Below are positions 1 to 5,324 of a stretch of 36,755 nt of DNA, piece by piece (position 1 is the first letter of the stretch; each line of letters opens with the position of its first letter). The position numbers were made by a program, and so were the translations under genes. Source of the DNA: a virus; IMG/VR virus record IMGVR_UViG_3300025127_000109, positions 1 through 36,755 of that record; one strand, written 5' to 3'. The notes beneath the pieces were generated by a model that did no database searches, had not been told where the DNA came from, and saw only the letters and a program-made list of their open reading frames with translations.

Positions 1-155
1 ATCCCGGTCTACGACGCCCTTGAGAAGAAGGGTATTACAGTCGTGGCTGAGTACGAAGAACCAGGAATGGGCTTCGCTGGTCGCTATGAGGGTGGCAAGG
101 ACGAGACTTGGGAATACCGAGAGCTTGGTTGCCAAGAAGATCAAGAATGTTTAGC
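1..155. repeat. Left copy of the 155-bp terminal overlap
   Basis: Bases 1-155 equal 36601-36755 except at position 24 (G here, A at 36624, synonymous) and position 142 (C here, A at 36742, changing Gln to Lys). The repeat lies wholly inside the Api92-like gene and restores its frame. It is best read as assembly closure of a circular or circularly permuted genome rather than a packaging repeat. The mismatches suggest population variation or read error. Confidence 0.9.
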
Positions 156-162
156 CAACTAA
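1..162 (+). CDS. Api92/DUF1281-like protein, C-terminal part (continues from 36298)
   Basis: This is the last 53 codons of the gene that starts at 36298 and runs off the right edge. Base 1 is in the same frame as 36601, and the protein continues to a TAA at 160-162. The joined product would be 154 aa. The piece carries the conserved end of the family: a 'P-x-Y-D-A-L' helix, then 'EEPGMGFAGRYEGG' and 'WEYRE'. The family (Api92-like ferredoxin-fold protein) occurs in many phages and plasmids and has no established function. The stop lies just upstream of the ribosome-binding site for the methyltransferase locus. Confidence 0.85.
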   Translation: MPVYDALEKKGITVVAEYEEPGMGFAGRYEGGKDETWEYRELGCQEDQECLAN

Positions 163-163
163 C

Positions 164-179
164 AGAAAGGAAATATGTG
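164..179 (+). promoter_or_regulatory. Shared ribosome-binding site and overlapping start codons ATGTG
   Basis: An AAAGGA motif (166-171) lies just before ATGTG at 175-179. ATG 175 opens the nested 401-codon frame. GTG 177 is in the methyltransferase frame. The spacer is 3 nt to the ATG and 5 nt to the GTG, so the spacing favours the methyltransferase start while the codon favours the other. Other genes in this operon have similar leaders (AGGA-type before 35179 and 36298). One leader could thus feed two frames; no translation evidence is available. Confidence 0.5.
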
Positions 180-1380
180 GATACTACCGAAACAATTACA
201 CACCTCAGTCTCTGTACTGGATACGAAGGGATCGGACAAGGACTGCGAAGAGTTCTCCCAAATCTGCGAGAAATCGCTTACGTGGAGAGGGAAGGATTCC
301 CTATCGCCAACCTGGTTGCGAAGATGGAAGAGGGTCTCTTGGATGAGACACCTATCTACACGGACGTTAAGACCTTCCCATACAGAAAGTTTCGAGGATG
401 CGTGGACATCCTCTCTGGAGGATTCCCGTGCCAACCCTTCTCGGCTGCTGGAAAACGTAAAGCAACTGACGACCCAAGACACCTCTTCCCCTTCATTGCT
501 GAAGGAATCAGAGAGTGCCAACCTCGAATTGTTTTCCTCGAAAACGTGGCTGGAATCATCTCAGCCAAAACCGGGGACGGAGAATCAGTTCTCCAATATG
601 TCCTCAGAGAGTTGGAAGGACTGGGTTACCGAGCAACGGCTGGAATATTCTCAGCGGAAGAAGTCGGCGCACCTCATCAGAGAAAGAGAGTCTACATCTT
701 GGGCTACGCCACAAGTAACGGACGCTCAGAGGGGGGAGATGATCAGAACTCCCGAACAACTAGCCAAGGCGAGGTCAGCCTCGGAGATGGCGAAGGAAGG
801 CAAGAAGAGGGGTGGATGCAGAAACCTCAGAGAGGACGTTATGCAACCACAGAACTGGCCCACAGCCAGAACCTCGGACGCCGAGGGTGGACGGATACAG
901 ACGGAGATGACTTCCGAAGGATTCAAGAGCAAGAGACACAAGAGCAATCAAACCTTCGGTGCAAAACTGAGGGACGCCGTGGAGACTTACGAGGAGAAGA
1001 ACTGGCCCACGCCACAAGTCGGCGAGGAGAAAGTATCGAGACCTCGAATCTTGGGTGGCACTCAGAACCAAGTGATGCTATCACAAGTAGCCATCGAGGA
1101 GTCAATTGCACTATCACAAGATGGCCCTCACGACCAGGATCCGAACAGTACGACTGGGAAGAGCCAAGAGTCGTGGCCCACACCAAGAGCCAACAAGGTT
1201 CACCCAGAGATAACGGACAAGAACCGAGACCAACTTGCGAATCGGAACAAGTCCAACCTGGAGGAGGAGATAGCGGGTCATTGCGGGACAGCAACTGGCA
1301 AGCTCAACCCCGACTGGGTCGAGCAACTAATGGGTCTACCAGTAGGGTGGACAGACTTAGGCTCCTGGGAAACGGAGTAG
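175..1380 (+). CDS. 401-aa ORF nested in the +1 frame of the methyltransferase gene
   Basis: This open frame of 401 codons is almost fully contained in the methyltransferase gene. It looks protein-like rather than accidental. A Ser-rich middle with 'KTWLES' (residues 124-129) leads to 'SWKDWVTEQRLEYSQRKKSA' (146-165). Four W-x-T-P/A motifs follow at 176, 228, 277 and 334, about 50 residues apart. It ends in 'LNPDWVEQLMGLPVGWTDL' (377-395). From memory, proteins with this W-P-T-P repeat and 'LNP-WVE-LMG-P-GWT' ending recur in phages next to or overlapping C5 methyltransferases, but no function is established. It has its own ATG behind an AAAGGA motif. It could be a real overlapping gene, the remnant of an ancestral frame, or a by-product of biased codon use in the methyltransferase repeats. 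Confidence 0.6.
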   Translation: MWILPKQLHTSVSVLDTKGSDKDCEEFSQICEKSLTWRGKDSLSPTWLRRWKRVSWMRHLSTRTLRPSHTESFEDAWTSSLEDSRANPSRLLENVKQLTTQDTSSPSLLKESESANLELFSSKTWLESSQPKPGTENQFSNMSSESWKDWVTEQRLEYSQRKKSAHLIRERESTSWATPQVTDAQRGEMIRTPEQLAKARSASEMAKEGKKRGGCRNLREDVMQPQNWPTARTSDAEGGRIQTEMTSEGFKSKRHKSNQTFGAKLRDAVETYEEKNWPTPQVGEEKVSRPRILGGTQNQVMLSQVAIEESIALSQDGPHDQDPNSTTGKSQESWPTPRANKVHPEITDKNRDQLANRNKSNLEEEIAGHCGTATGKLNPDWVEQLMGLPVGWTDLGSWETE

Positions 1381-1439
1381 TTCCAGCTACGGCTGCAAAA
1401 GCTTTCACAGTATTACTAAACAGAATACACAACCAATAA
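177..1439 (+). CDS. C5 cytosine DNA methyltransferase (Dcm-like)
   Basis: It transfers a methyl group from SAM to C5 of cytosine in DNA, probably protecting phage DNA from host restriction. Numbering from GTG 177 (420 aa): SAM-binding motif I 'LCTGYEGIGQG' (12-22), catalytic motif IV 'GGFPCQPFSAAG' (81-92, Cys85), motif VI 'LENVAG' (121-126), motif VIII 'HQRKRVYILG' (167-176), and motif X-type 'LGNGVVPATAAKAF' near the C terminus. The region between motifs VIII and X is long, low in hydrophobics and has repeated '-LAH-' units; it should hold the target-recognition domain. Alternative starts are ATG 147 (poor ribosome-binding site) and TTG 108. GTG 177 gives a typical N terminus and the best spacing to AAAGGA. 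No cognate restriction enzyme is seen. A 401-codon ORF occupies the +1 frame. Confidence 0.92.
   Translation: MDTTETITHLSLCTGYEGIGQGLRRVLPNLREIAYVEREGFPIANLVAKMEEGLLDETPIYTDVKTFPYRKFRGCVDILSGGFPCQPFSAAGKRKATDDPRHLFPFIAEGIRECQPRIVFLENVAGIISAKTGDGESVLQYVLRELEGLGYRATAGIFSAEEVGAPHQRKRVYILGYATSNGRSEGGDDQNSRTTSQGEVSLGDGEGRQEEGWMQKPQRGRYATTELAHSQNLGRRGWTDTDGDDFRRIQEQETQEQSNLRCKTEGRRGDLRGEELAHATSRRGESIETSNLGWHSEPSDAITSSHRGVNCTITRWPSRPGSEQYDWEEPRVVAHTKSQQGSPRDNGQEPRPTCESEQVQPGGGDSGSLRDSNWQAQPRLGRATNGSTSRVDRLRLLGNGVVPATAAKAFTVLLNRIHNQ
700..1200 (+). repeat. Four dual-frame repeat units in the methyltransferase gene
   Basis: A short motif close to TGGCCCACRCCA recurs at about 700, 856, 1003 and 1174. 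In the methyltransferase frame three copies read L-A-H or V-A-H plus polar residues (the first reads 'GYAT'). In the +1 frame they read W-[AP]-T-[PA]. The repeat therefore makes a repeated protein motif in both frames. Confidence 0.6.
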
Positions 1440-1443
1440 AATT

Positions 1444-1632
1444 ATGGATTACAACGAGTACAGAATCGAAAGAACAAAGATCAGAATTGATCTTTTGCGT
1501 GACGAAAGTAAATATATGACTAATCGAATTGAGCACTTAACTCATAAACGAAAAGTCATTAACGAAGAGATAAAGATATTAAAAGAGTTTATCAATTCAA
1601 TAGGGAGCGAATCCAATCAGAGTTCACAATGA
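1444..1632 (+). CDS. Small coiled-coil protein, unknown function
   Basis: 62 aa, highly charged and helical, with a heptad-like pattern across most of its length ('RIDLLRDESKYM', 'INEEIKILKEFI'). No family is recognised. It starts 4 bp after the methyltransferase stop, and its TGA overlaps the ATG of the next gene (ATGA), so the two are probably translated together. A short coiled coil of this kind could be an oligomerising accessory protein. Confidence 0.7.
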   Translation: MDYNEYRIERTKIRIDLLRDESKYMTNRIEHLTHKRKVINEEIKILKEFINSIGSESNQSSQ

Positions 1633-1733
1633 TCAACTTCCTTAATGGATTCTTAGGTGGGATATTTGTAGGGCTTGGAATCTTCCTTATCTTCTACTTC
1701 ATAGCCCTTATCGTAAGAATATGTAGCGCATAG
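1629..1733 (+). CDS. 34-aa single-span membrane peptide
   Basis: The product is nearly all hydrophobic: 'FLNGFLGGIFVGLGIFLIF' leads into a short 'RICSA' tail, giving one membrane span with a Gly-zipper-like G-G-x-x-x-G. The start overlaps the preceding stop as ATGA. It is the last gene before a strong terminator. It might be a small inner-membrane effector, for example in superinfection exclusion or early membrane modification, but nothing in the sequence proves a role. Confidence 0.65.
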   Translation: MINFLNGFLGGIFVGLGIFLIFYFIALIVRICSA

Positions 1734-1737
1734 ATAA

Positions 1738-1770
1738 GCCCCACAGTTTGGGCTGTGGGGCGCTTACTTT
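1738..1770 (+). terminator. Intrinsic terminator ending the methyltransferase operon
   Basis: A perfect 9-bp stem (GCCCCACAG 1738-1746 with CTGTGGGGC 1753-1761) closes a 6-nt loop and is followed by a T-rich stretch. It separates the methyltransferase group from the DNA-metabolism genes that begin at 1850. The 79 bp after it are AT-rich and hold a small dyad (ACACC 1810-1814 / GGTGT 1821-1825), but I see no convincing -35/-10 pair. Confidence 0.85.
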
Positions 1771-1849
1771 ATACTTGCTCTTTAAGCGATTATAAATCAA
1801 TTATACAAAACACCAAACCGGGTGTCAAGAAAAAAATCAACGCAATATA

Positions 1850-2254
1850 ATGAAAGAAATAAAAACATACACATACCCAGAGGGTCAACAACTAGGCGAC
1901 GGAGAAATTGTTCAAGTACAAGTCCAAGTTTCTTCTAGGCTTATATTCAAGGACGCTTACTTCCACGAGCTACAAGACGGAGATGTTTATATCATTCCCG
2001 AACAAGTAGAACTAAAGAGTGAGACTGATACAGAAATACTTGACTATGTTATTAAACATAATATCCATTGGCAACATACGCAATCCTGGAGAGGAGATCA
2101 TTGGATGGCGTATTATTTCTTCAAGGAAAATAAAATGATAAAAAATATTGACTACGAAGTTACTAATGGGGACAATGCCTCAGTTGATAGAGCAAGATCA
2201 AGAGGAGTCTTCAGAGAAGCAATATCAGAATTAATACAGAACGACGAGCTGTGA
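1850..2254 (+). CDS. Hypothetical protein, 134 aa
   Basis: No family is recognised. The N-terminal half is beta-like ('EIVQVQVQVSSRLIFKD'), followed by an acidic stretch and an aromatic segment 'WQHTQSWRGDHWMAYYFF' (residues 73-90), then a helical C terminus. It has no signal peptide or membrane span. It is the first gene after the terminator at 1738-1770, and its stop overlaps the GTG start of the helix-turn-helix gene by 4 nt, so the two are probably co-translated. Confidence 0.75.
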   Translation: MKEIKTYTYPEGQQLGDGEIVQVQVQVSSRLIFKDAYFHELQDGDVYIIPEQVELKSETDTEILDYVIKHNIHWQHTQSWRGDHWMAYYFFKENKMIKNIDYEVTNGDNASVDRARSRGVFREAISELIQNDEL

Positions 2255-2562
2255 GAGAAGCAGAATCAATATTATCTAATCCAATAAGTGACTTCATAGC
2301 TTGGGCGCATCAACGTATAGAACGTGAGTATCTTGAGAATGAGAAGGCGCTTAAAGACACGGACGAGAAAGACTTTATGCCTTCTCAAAAACCGGGTAAA
2401 GGGAGTAGACTTAGCATTGAACAAAAACTTTTTATCATAGAATCAATCATAGATATGAAACGAAGTGGTAAAACTATTGGAGAAGGCTGCAGAAAAATGG
2501 GAATACATCCTTGCACCTTTGCTAGGTGGAAATCTTTACTGCAAGAGAAGGAACTTATTTAA
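2251..2562 (+). CDS. Helix-turn-helix DNA-binding protein, 103 aa
   Basis: The C-terminal half has a transposase-type helix-turn-helix: 'LSIEQKLFIIESIIDMKRSG' followed by 'GEGCRKMGIHPCTFARWKS', whose last helix would read DNA. The N-terminal half is a charged helix. Similar stand-alone domains in phages are often terminase-small-like or regulatory proteins. Here the early position suggests a regulator or a replication accessory factor. It starts with GTG, overlapping the previous stop (GTGA). A target site cannot be inferred. Confidence 0.75.
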   Translation: MREAESILSNPISDFIAWAHQRIEREYLENEKALKDTDEKDFMPSQKPGKGSRLSIEQKLFIIESIIDMKRSGKTIGEGCRKMGIHPCTFARWKSLLQEKELI

Positions 2563-2588
2563 AAAGAACTAGTAAAAAATGAATAATT

Positions 2589-3350
2589 ATGGCACACTTT
2601 TACACAGCCGAAAAGCTACCAAGATTTTTAGAGGGGATTGATACCCCGGCACAAGCCAGAAAAAACAAGAAAGCGTGGCCCTCGGTCACAACAGTTCTTG
2701 GCTTAGTTAAGGATTCATTCTTGGACTCCATTTATATTCCGTCCAAGACAGTTGAACTAGCAAGGGACGAGAACTTAAAAGATAGATCCTGGCAAGAGAT
2801 CAAGGATATGACTTATGGTTTTCGGAAGCATCCTTGGACTGGAGAAGACATTCCCAGTTCGGAGTTTGGTACTGCTATTCATAAAAGAATAGAAGAAATT
2901 CTTAAAGGAGATGACAACAATCAAGCCTCCCCTTGGGACGACTGGGCTATGCCCTTCGTCAAGTGGGTAAAAGAAGAAGACATTGAAGTAATGGCTACCG
3001 AGTATGTAGTCGGACACCCTCGTATTAAAATTGCTGGAAGCATAGACTTCGTAGGCAAACGTAAGGACGGCACAATATTCTTAGCTGATTATAAGACTCG
3101 TAACTGCAAGGGTTCCGGGGTGTTCTACCCGAAGGACTGCAAACAACTTATAATAGAAAGTTGGATGCTACAAAGACTTTTAAAACTGGACTACATCCCC
3201 GACTGTTTGTCAGTAAGTATATGTACTAGCACAGCTGAACACTACCATCTTTGGTGGAGTGAGAAGGCAAAGAAACATTATCTAGATGCAGCCAAACAAG
3301 CTGCAAGACTTTACTGGACTGAGAGAATGTGCATTCAGCCCAAGAGATAG
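2589..3350 (+). CDS. PD-(D/E)XK exonuclease (Cas4/RecB-like)
   Basis: Predicted metal-dependent DNA exonuclease, 253 aa. Motifs in order: 'WPSVTTVLG' (30-38), 'FGTAIHKRIEEIL' with His98, 'GSIDF' with Asp153, and 'LADYKT' with Asp167 and Lys169, the D-x-K core. A motif IV-like 'PKDCKQLIIESWM' follows. This layout is typical of phage RecB/Cas4-family exonucleases. It lies just upstream of an ERF annealing protein; together they would form a two-component recombination system, with the exonuclease making 3' single strands and the annealer pairing them. Confidence 0.88.
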   Translation: MAHFYTAEKLPRFLEGIDTPAQARKNKKAWPSVTTVLGLVKDSFLDSIYIPSKTVELARDENLKDRSWQEIKDMTYGFRKHPWTGEDIPSSEFGTAIHKRIEEILKGDDNNQASPWDDWAMPFVKWVKEEDIEVMATEYVVGHPRIKIAGSIDFVGKRKDGTIFLADYKTRNCKGSGVFYPKDCKQLIIESWMLQRLLKLDYIPDCLSVSICTSTAEHYHLWWSEKAKKHYLDAAKQAARLYWTERMCIQPKR

Positions 3351-3538
3351 TGCAGAGATATAAAATAATTTATAAGAACTTTGATATGCCCGAAGACTTT
3401 ACAAGCTCAACAGTTAAGTGGGCGCATAATAGTAAGGACGCAGTTAAATTAATTACAAAAACAAATCCTGGTAGAAATAAATTCTGCACCCTCAAGAGAG
3501 GGTCGCCAGCAAAAATAATAGACGTAATAGAATTATAA
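3350..3538 (+). CDS. Hypothetical protein, 62 aa
   Basis: Small basic protein of unknown function ('VKWAHNSKDAVKLI', ending 'IIDVIEL'). I chose GTG 3350, which overlaps the exonuclease stop as TAGTG and matches the TAATG junction at its own end. GTG 3329 in the same frame would add 7 residues and a 22-nt overlap. The tight coupling on both sides supports a real gene. Confidence 0.6.
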   Translation: MQRYKIIYKNFDMPEDFTSSTVKWAHNSKDAVKLITKTNPGRNKFCTLKRGSPAKIIDVIEL

Positions 3539-3984
3539 TGACATACTTGTCTCAAGATAAAGTAAAGAAGTACAGAGAAGAAAACGCTCCCAAGAGGTGT
3601 CCAATACTGGACATTGTTACTGACGACTGGGTTCTTGATCACGACCACGACACCGGGATGGTTCGTGGAGTTATATCGAGACAAGCAAACAGTCTACTGG
3701 GTAAAGTAGAAAACTTTTATTTTAAAATGTGCAAAGGAGAAAAATATTTTTTGCCATTAACATTGGAAGCAATGGCTAAATATTTGTATGAAGCAAAAAC
3801 AAAAGTGCTTCACCCGGTGGGACTTACACAACTAACAAAAAGATTTATAAGAACCTTGACATCTGCCGAACAAACAGCAGAGTTGGAGCGCATAGGAGCG
3901 AGCAAGAAAGAGCTTGAAAAATGTTCCAATGAAAAGGACAGAGCAAAACTTTTTCGTAAACTAATAAAAATAAAATATGAATGA
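3538..3984 (+). CDS. Endonuclease VII-like resolvase (T4 gp49 family)
   Basis: Predicted Holliday-junction or branched-DNA endonuclease, 148 aa. The His-Me-finger core is clear: 'VLDHDHDTGMVRG' (residues 32-44, with Asp34/His35/Asp36/His37) and the metal-ligand Asn in 'SRQANSLLGK' (Asn51). The usual N-terminal zinc CxxC pair is missing; only one Cys (Cys21) precedes the core, so zinc binding may be lost. The C terminus is a long basic helical region. It belongs to the recombination run between exonuclease and ERF, and would clear branched DNA before packaging. Start ATG overlaps the previous stop (TAATG). Confidence 0.85.
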   Translation: MTYLSQDKVKKYREENAPKRCPILDIVTDDWVLDHDHDTGMVRGVISRQANSLLGKVENFYFKMCKGEKYFLPLTLEAMAKYLYEAKTKVLHPVGLTQLTKRFIRTLTSAEQTAELERIGASKKELEKCSNEKDRAKLFRKLIKIKYE

Positions 3985-4447
3985 AGATACAACCACGTTA
4001 GTCGAGAGACTACAAAGAGTTCAGTCGAAGCTAGTAGCTCCGAAGGGACAAGTAAACAAGTTCGGTAATTACAAGTACCGATCAGCCGAGGACATCCTCG
4101 AAGCACTCAAGCCACTTCTTAATCAAGAAAAGCTGGCCCTAATAATCAACGATGAAATCGTAGAAATTGGGGGAAGGGTGTATGTAAAAGCGTCAGCAGC
4201 AGTCGTAGACTTTGTTGGCGCACAACTAAGCGTTAGCGCTTATGCTCGTGAAGCTGAAGACAAGAAAGGAATGGACGTTAGCCAAATTTCTGGAAGTGCC
4301 TCTAGCTATGCTCGTAAGTACGCATTGAATGGTCTGTTTTGTATCGACGATACGAAGGACGCTGATGCTACTAACACACACGGAAAATCAAAGCCAGTTA
4401 CGGCACAACCTAGATCAAGCGCACCATCGCTTGATGAATTAATCTAG
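3977..4447 (+). CDS. erf: ERF-family single-strand annealing protein
   Basis: Predicted recombinase that anneals complementary single strands, 156 aa. The family signature is clear: 'VNKFGNYKYRSAEDILEAL' (26-44), 'LIINDEIVEIGGRVYVKA' (55-72) and 'SGSASSYARKYALNGLFCID' (105-124), followed by an acidic 'DDTKDAD' and a low-complexity tail rich in Ser/Pro. It overlaps the resolvase gene by 8 nt. With the upstream exonuclease it forms a Red-like pair that could also circularise phage DNA ends. Confidence 0.92.
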   Translation: MNEDTTTLVERLQRVQSKLVAPKGQVNKFGNYKYRSAEDILEALKPLLNQEKLALIINDEIVEIGGRVYVKASAAVVDFVGAQLSVSAYAREAEDKKGMDVSQISGSASSYARKYALNGLFCIDDTKDADATNTHGKSKPVTAQPRSSAPSLDELI

Positions 4448-4469
4448 TTCAACAATAACCATACATAAT

Positions 4470-4709
4470 ATGTCAGAACAAAAATACGACGATACAAACC
4501 GGGGAGCATTGTTCCCCGCCGAAAAGAAAACAGATAAACATCCCGACTTGAAGGGAAAGATTAATGTGAACGGCGAAGAGTTTTATCTCTCCGCCTGGTC
4601 ACAAGTCTCCAAAGCTGGGAAAAAATATCTGAACTTATCAGTTGATAAACCTCGTGAAGCTGAAGCTGCTCCAGCAGTAGCTCATTCGAGCGAAGCTCTA
4701 CCCTTTTAA
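4470..4709 (+). CDS. DUF736-like small protein with SSB-type C-terminal tail
   Basis: 79 aa. The core 'NRGALFPAEKKTDKHPDLKG' leads into a small beta fold 'INVNGEEFYLSAWSQVSKAG' and 'KKYLNLSV', the pattern of DUF736-type proteins. It ends in 'SSEALPF', resembling the acidic-hydrophobic tip (D-D-x-P-F) that bacterial SSB proteins use to recruit partners. Following ERF, it may be a single-strand-binding or SSB-mimicking factor. The fold match is moderate and the SSB role is inferred. Confidence 0.7.
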   Translation: MSEQKYDDTNRGALFPAEKKTDKHPDLKGKINVNGEEFYLSAWSQVSKAGKKYLNLSVDKPREAEAAPAVAHSSEALPF

Positions 4710-5068
4710 TGGCGGAAGAGCAATTGTCAGAAGGTCACAAAGTTATCTATAACAAGAAATGGTGGGAGGAATTTCGCCAAGCCGAGATTAAAGAAATACT
4801 TGACCTTACTGGTAAGAAAAACTCAGACTACACGGGTGGTAAGTCCTGCGATAATCCCTTTGAGAACTTTGATGGTTCTAGGGATTTTGGAATTGACCCA
4901 TTACTTGGACTGTCCTTGCGTATGCAGGACAAGTTTCAAAGGATGAAGTCATTCTGCAACGACGGAAACCTAACTCTCGATAACAATGGGGACTCCATTA
5001 AAGACATCTACCGGGACTTAATTGGCTATAGCTTAATTGCTCTTGGAATGTTAGAGAGATCGAAGTAG
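4709..5068 (+). CDS. DUF1599-like protein (nucleotide-modification-associated)
   Basis: 119 aa. The family pattern is visible: 'GKKNSDYTGGKSCDNPFENF' (35-54), 'GLSLRMQDKFQRMKSF' (67-82) and 'DSIKDIYRDLIGYSLIALGM' (95-114). The spaced acidic helices recall all-alpha NTP-pyrophosphohydrolase-like proteins. DUF1599 proteins occur in many phages and have been linked by comparative genomics to nucleotide modification; the biochemical role is not known to me. The ATG overlaps the previous stop (TAATG). A strong terminator follows 19 bp later, ending this operon. Confidence 0.7.
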   Translation: MAEEQLSEGHKVIYNKKWWEEFRQAEIKEILDLTGKKNSDYTGGKSCDNPFENFDGSRDFGIDPLLGLSLRMQDKFQRMKSFCNDGNLTLDNNGDSIKDIYRDLIGYSLIALGMLERSK

Positions 5069-5086
5069 TTCTGTGTTATATACTTG

Positions 5087-5116
5087 GGGGCGCAGATTTA
5101 TCTGCGTCCCTTTTTA
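5087..5116 (+). terminator. Intrinsic terminator after the recombination operon
   Basis: A 10-bp stem, GGGGCGCAGA (5087-5096) with TCTGCGTCCC (5101-5110) and one G-T wobble, closes a TTTA tetraloop and is followed by TTTTTAT. This is a textbook rho-independent terminator. Any reading frame beginning at 5073 and crossing it is therefore unlikely to be the real start of the next gene. Confidence 0.92.
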
Positions 5117-5127
5117 TATGACAACTG

Positions 5128-5136
5128 TGATATATT
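5128..5136 (+). promoter_or_regulatory. Possible extended -10 promoter for the helicase operon
   Basis: TGATATATT matches an extended -10 element (TGnTATAAT-like) right after the terminator. There is no good -35 box at 17 bp. The implied start (about 5143) would lie within a few bases of ATG 5145, giving an almost leaderless message. The same TGATATATT occurs upstream of the portal gene on the other strand. Confidence 0.35.
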
Positions 5137-5144
5137 ATTTTTCT

Positions 5145-5324
5145 ATGATTTCAAAATATACATCCAATTTACAAGAAGGAATAGACGTAGCAATACGATC
5201 TTACGAAGCACTTAAAAAAGAAAAAAACCCAGGCATTTATAAGGACAAAATGAAATTCCTTGGTCAATGTCTTAACATAATGAAAGAACGAATAAATGAA
5301 CGATCAGATAATCCACCCAAATAA
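5145..5324 (+). CDS. Hypothetical protein, 59 aa
   Basis: Small helical, Lys-rich protein ('IDVAIRSYEALKKEKNPGIY'), no family recognised. ATG 5145 is preferred because an upstream GTG at 5073 lies before the terminator. ATG 5118, also in frame, would add nine hydrophobic residues. The 3' end overlaps the helicase gene by 29 nt, so it is probably translationally coupled to it. Confidence 0.6.
   Translation: MISKYTSNLQEGIDVAIRSYEALKKEKNPGIYKDKMKFLGQCLNIMKERINERSDNPPK

Noticed and set aside
1-155. T7-like direct terminal repeat used for packaging
   Set aside because: It lies inside a coding gene, is short and carries mismatches; assembly closure explains it more simply.
159-1326. Several antisense ORFs of 70-123 codons across the methyltransferase locus
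   Set aside because: They follow from the purine-rich, stop-poor composition of this region. None shows motifs, and starts lack ribosome-binding sites. The same bias is a caution for the +1-frame ORF.
1771-1849. Promoter between the first terminator and the gene at 1850
   Set aside because: TTGCTC and TATAAA/TTATAC hexamers are present but with spacings of 10 or 20 bp; no acceptable pair was found.
5073-5144. GTG start for the 59-aa gene at 5073
   Set aside because: The stretch crosses a strong intrinsic terminator; the added residues are encoded by its hairpin.
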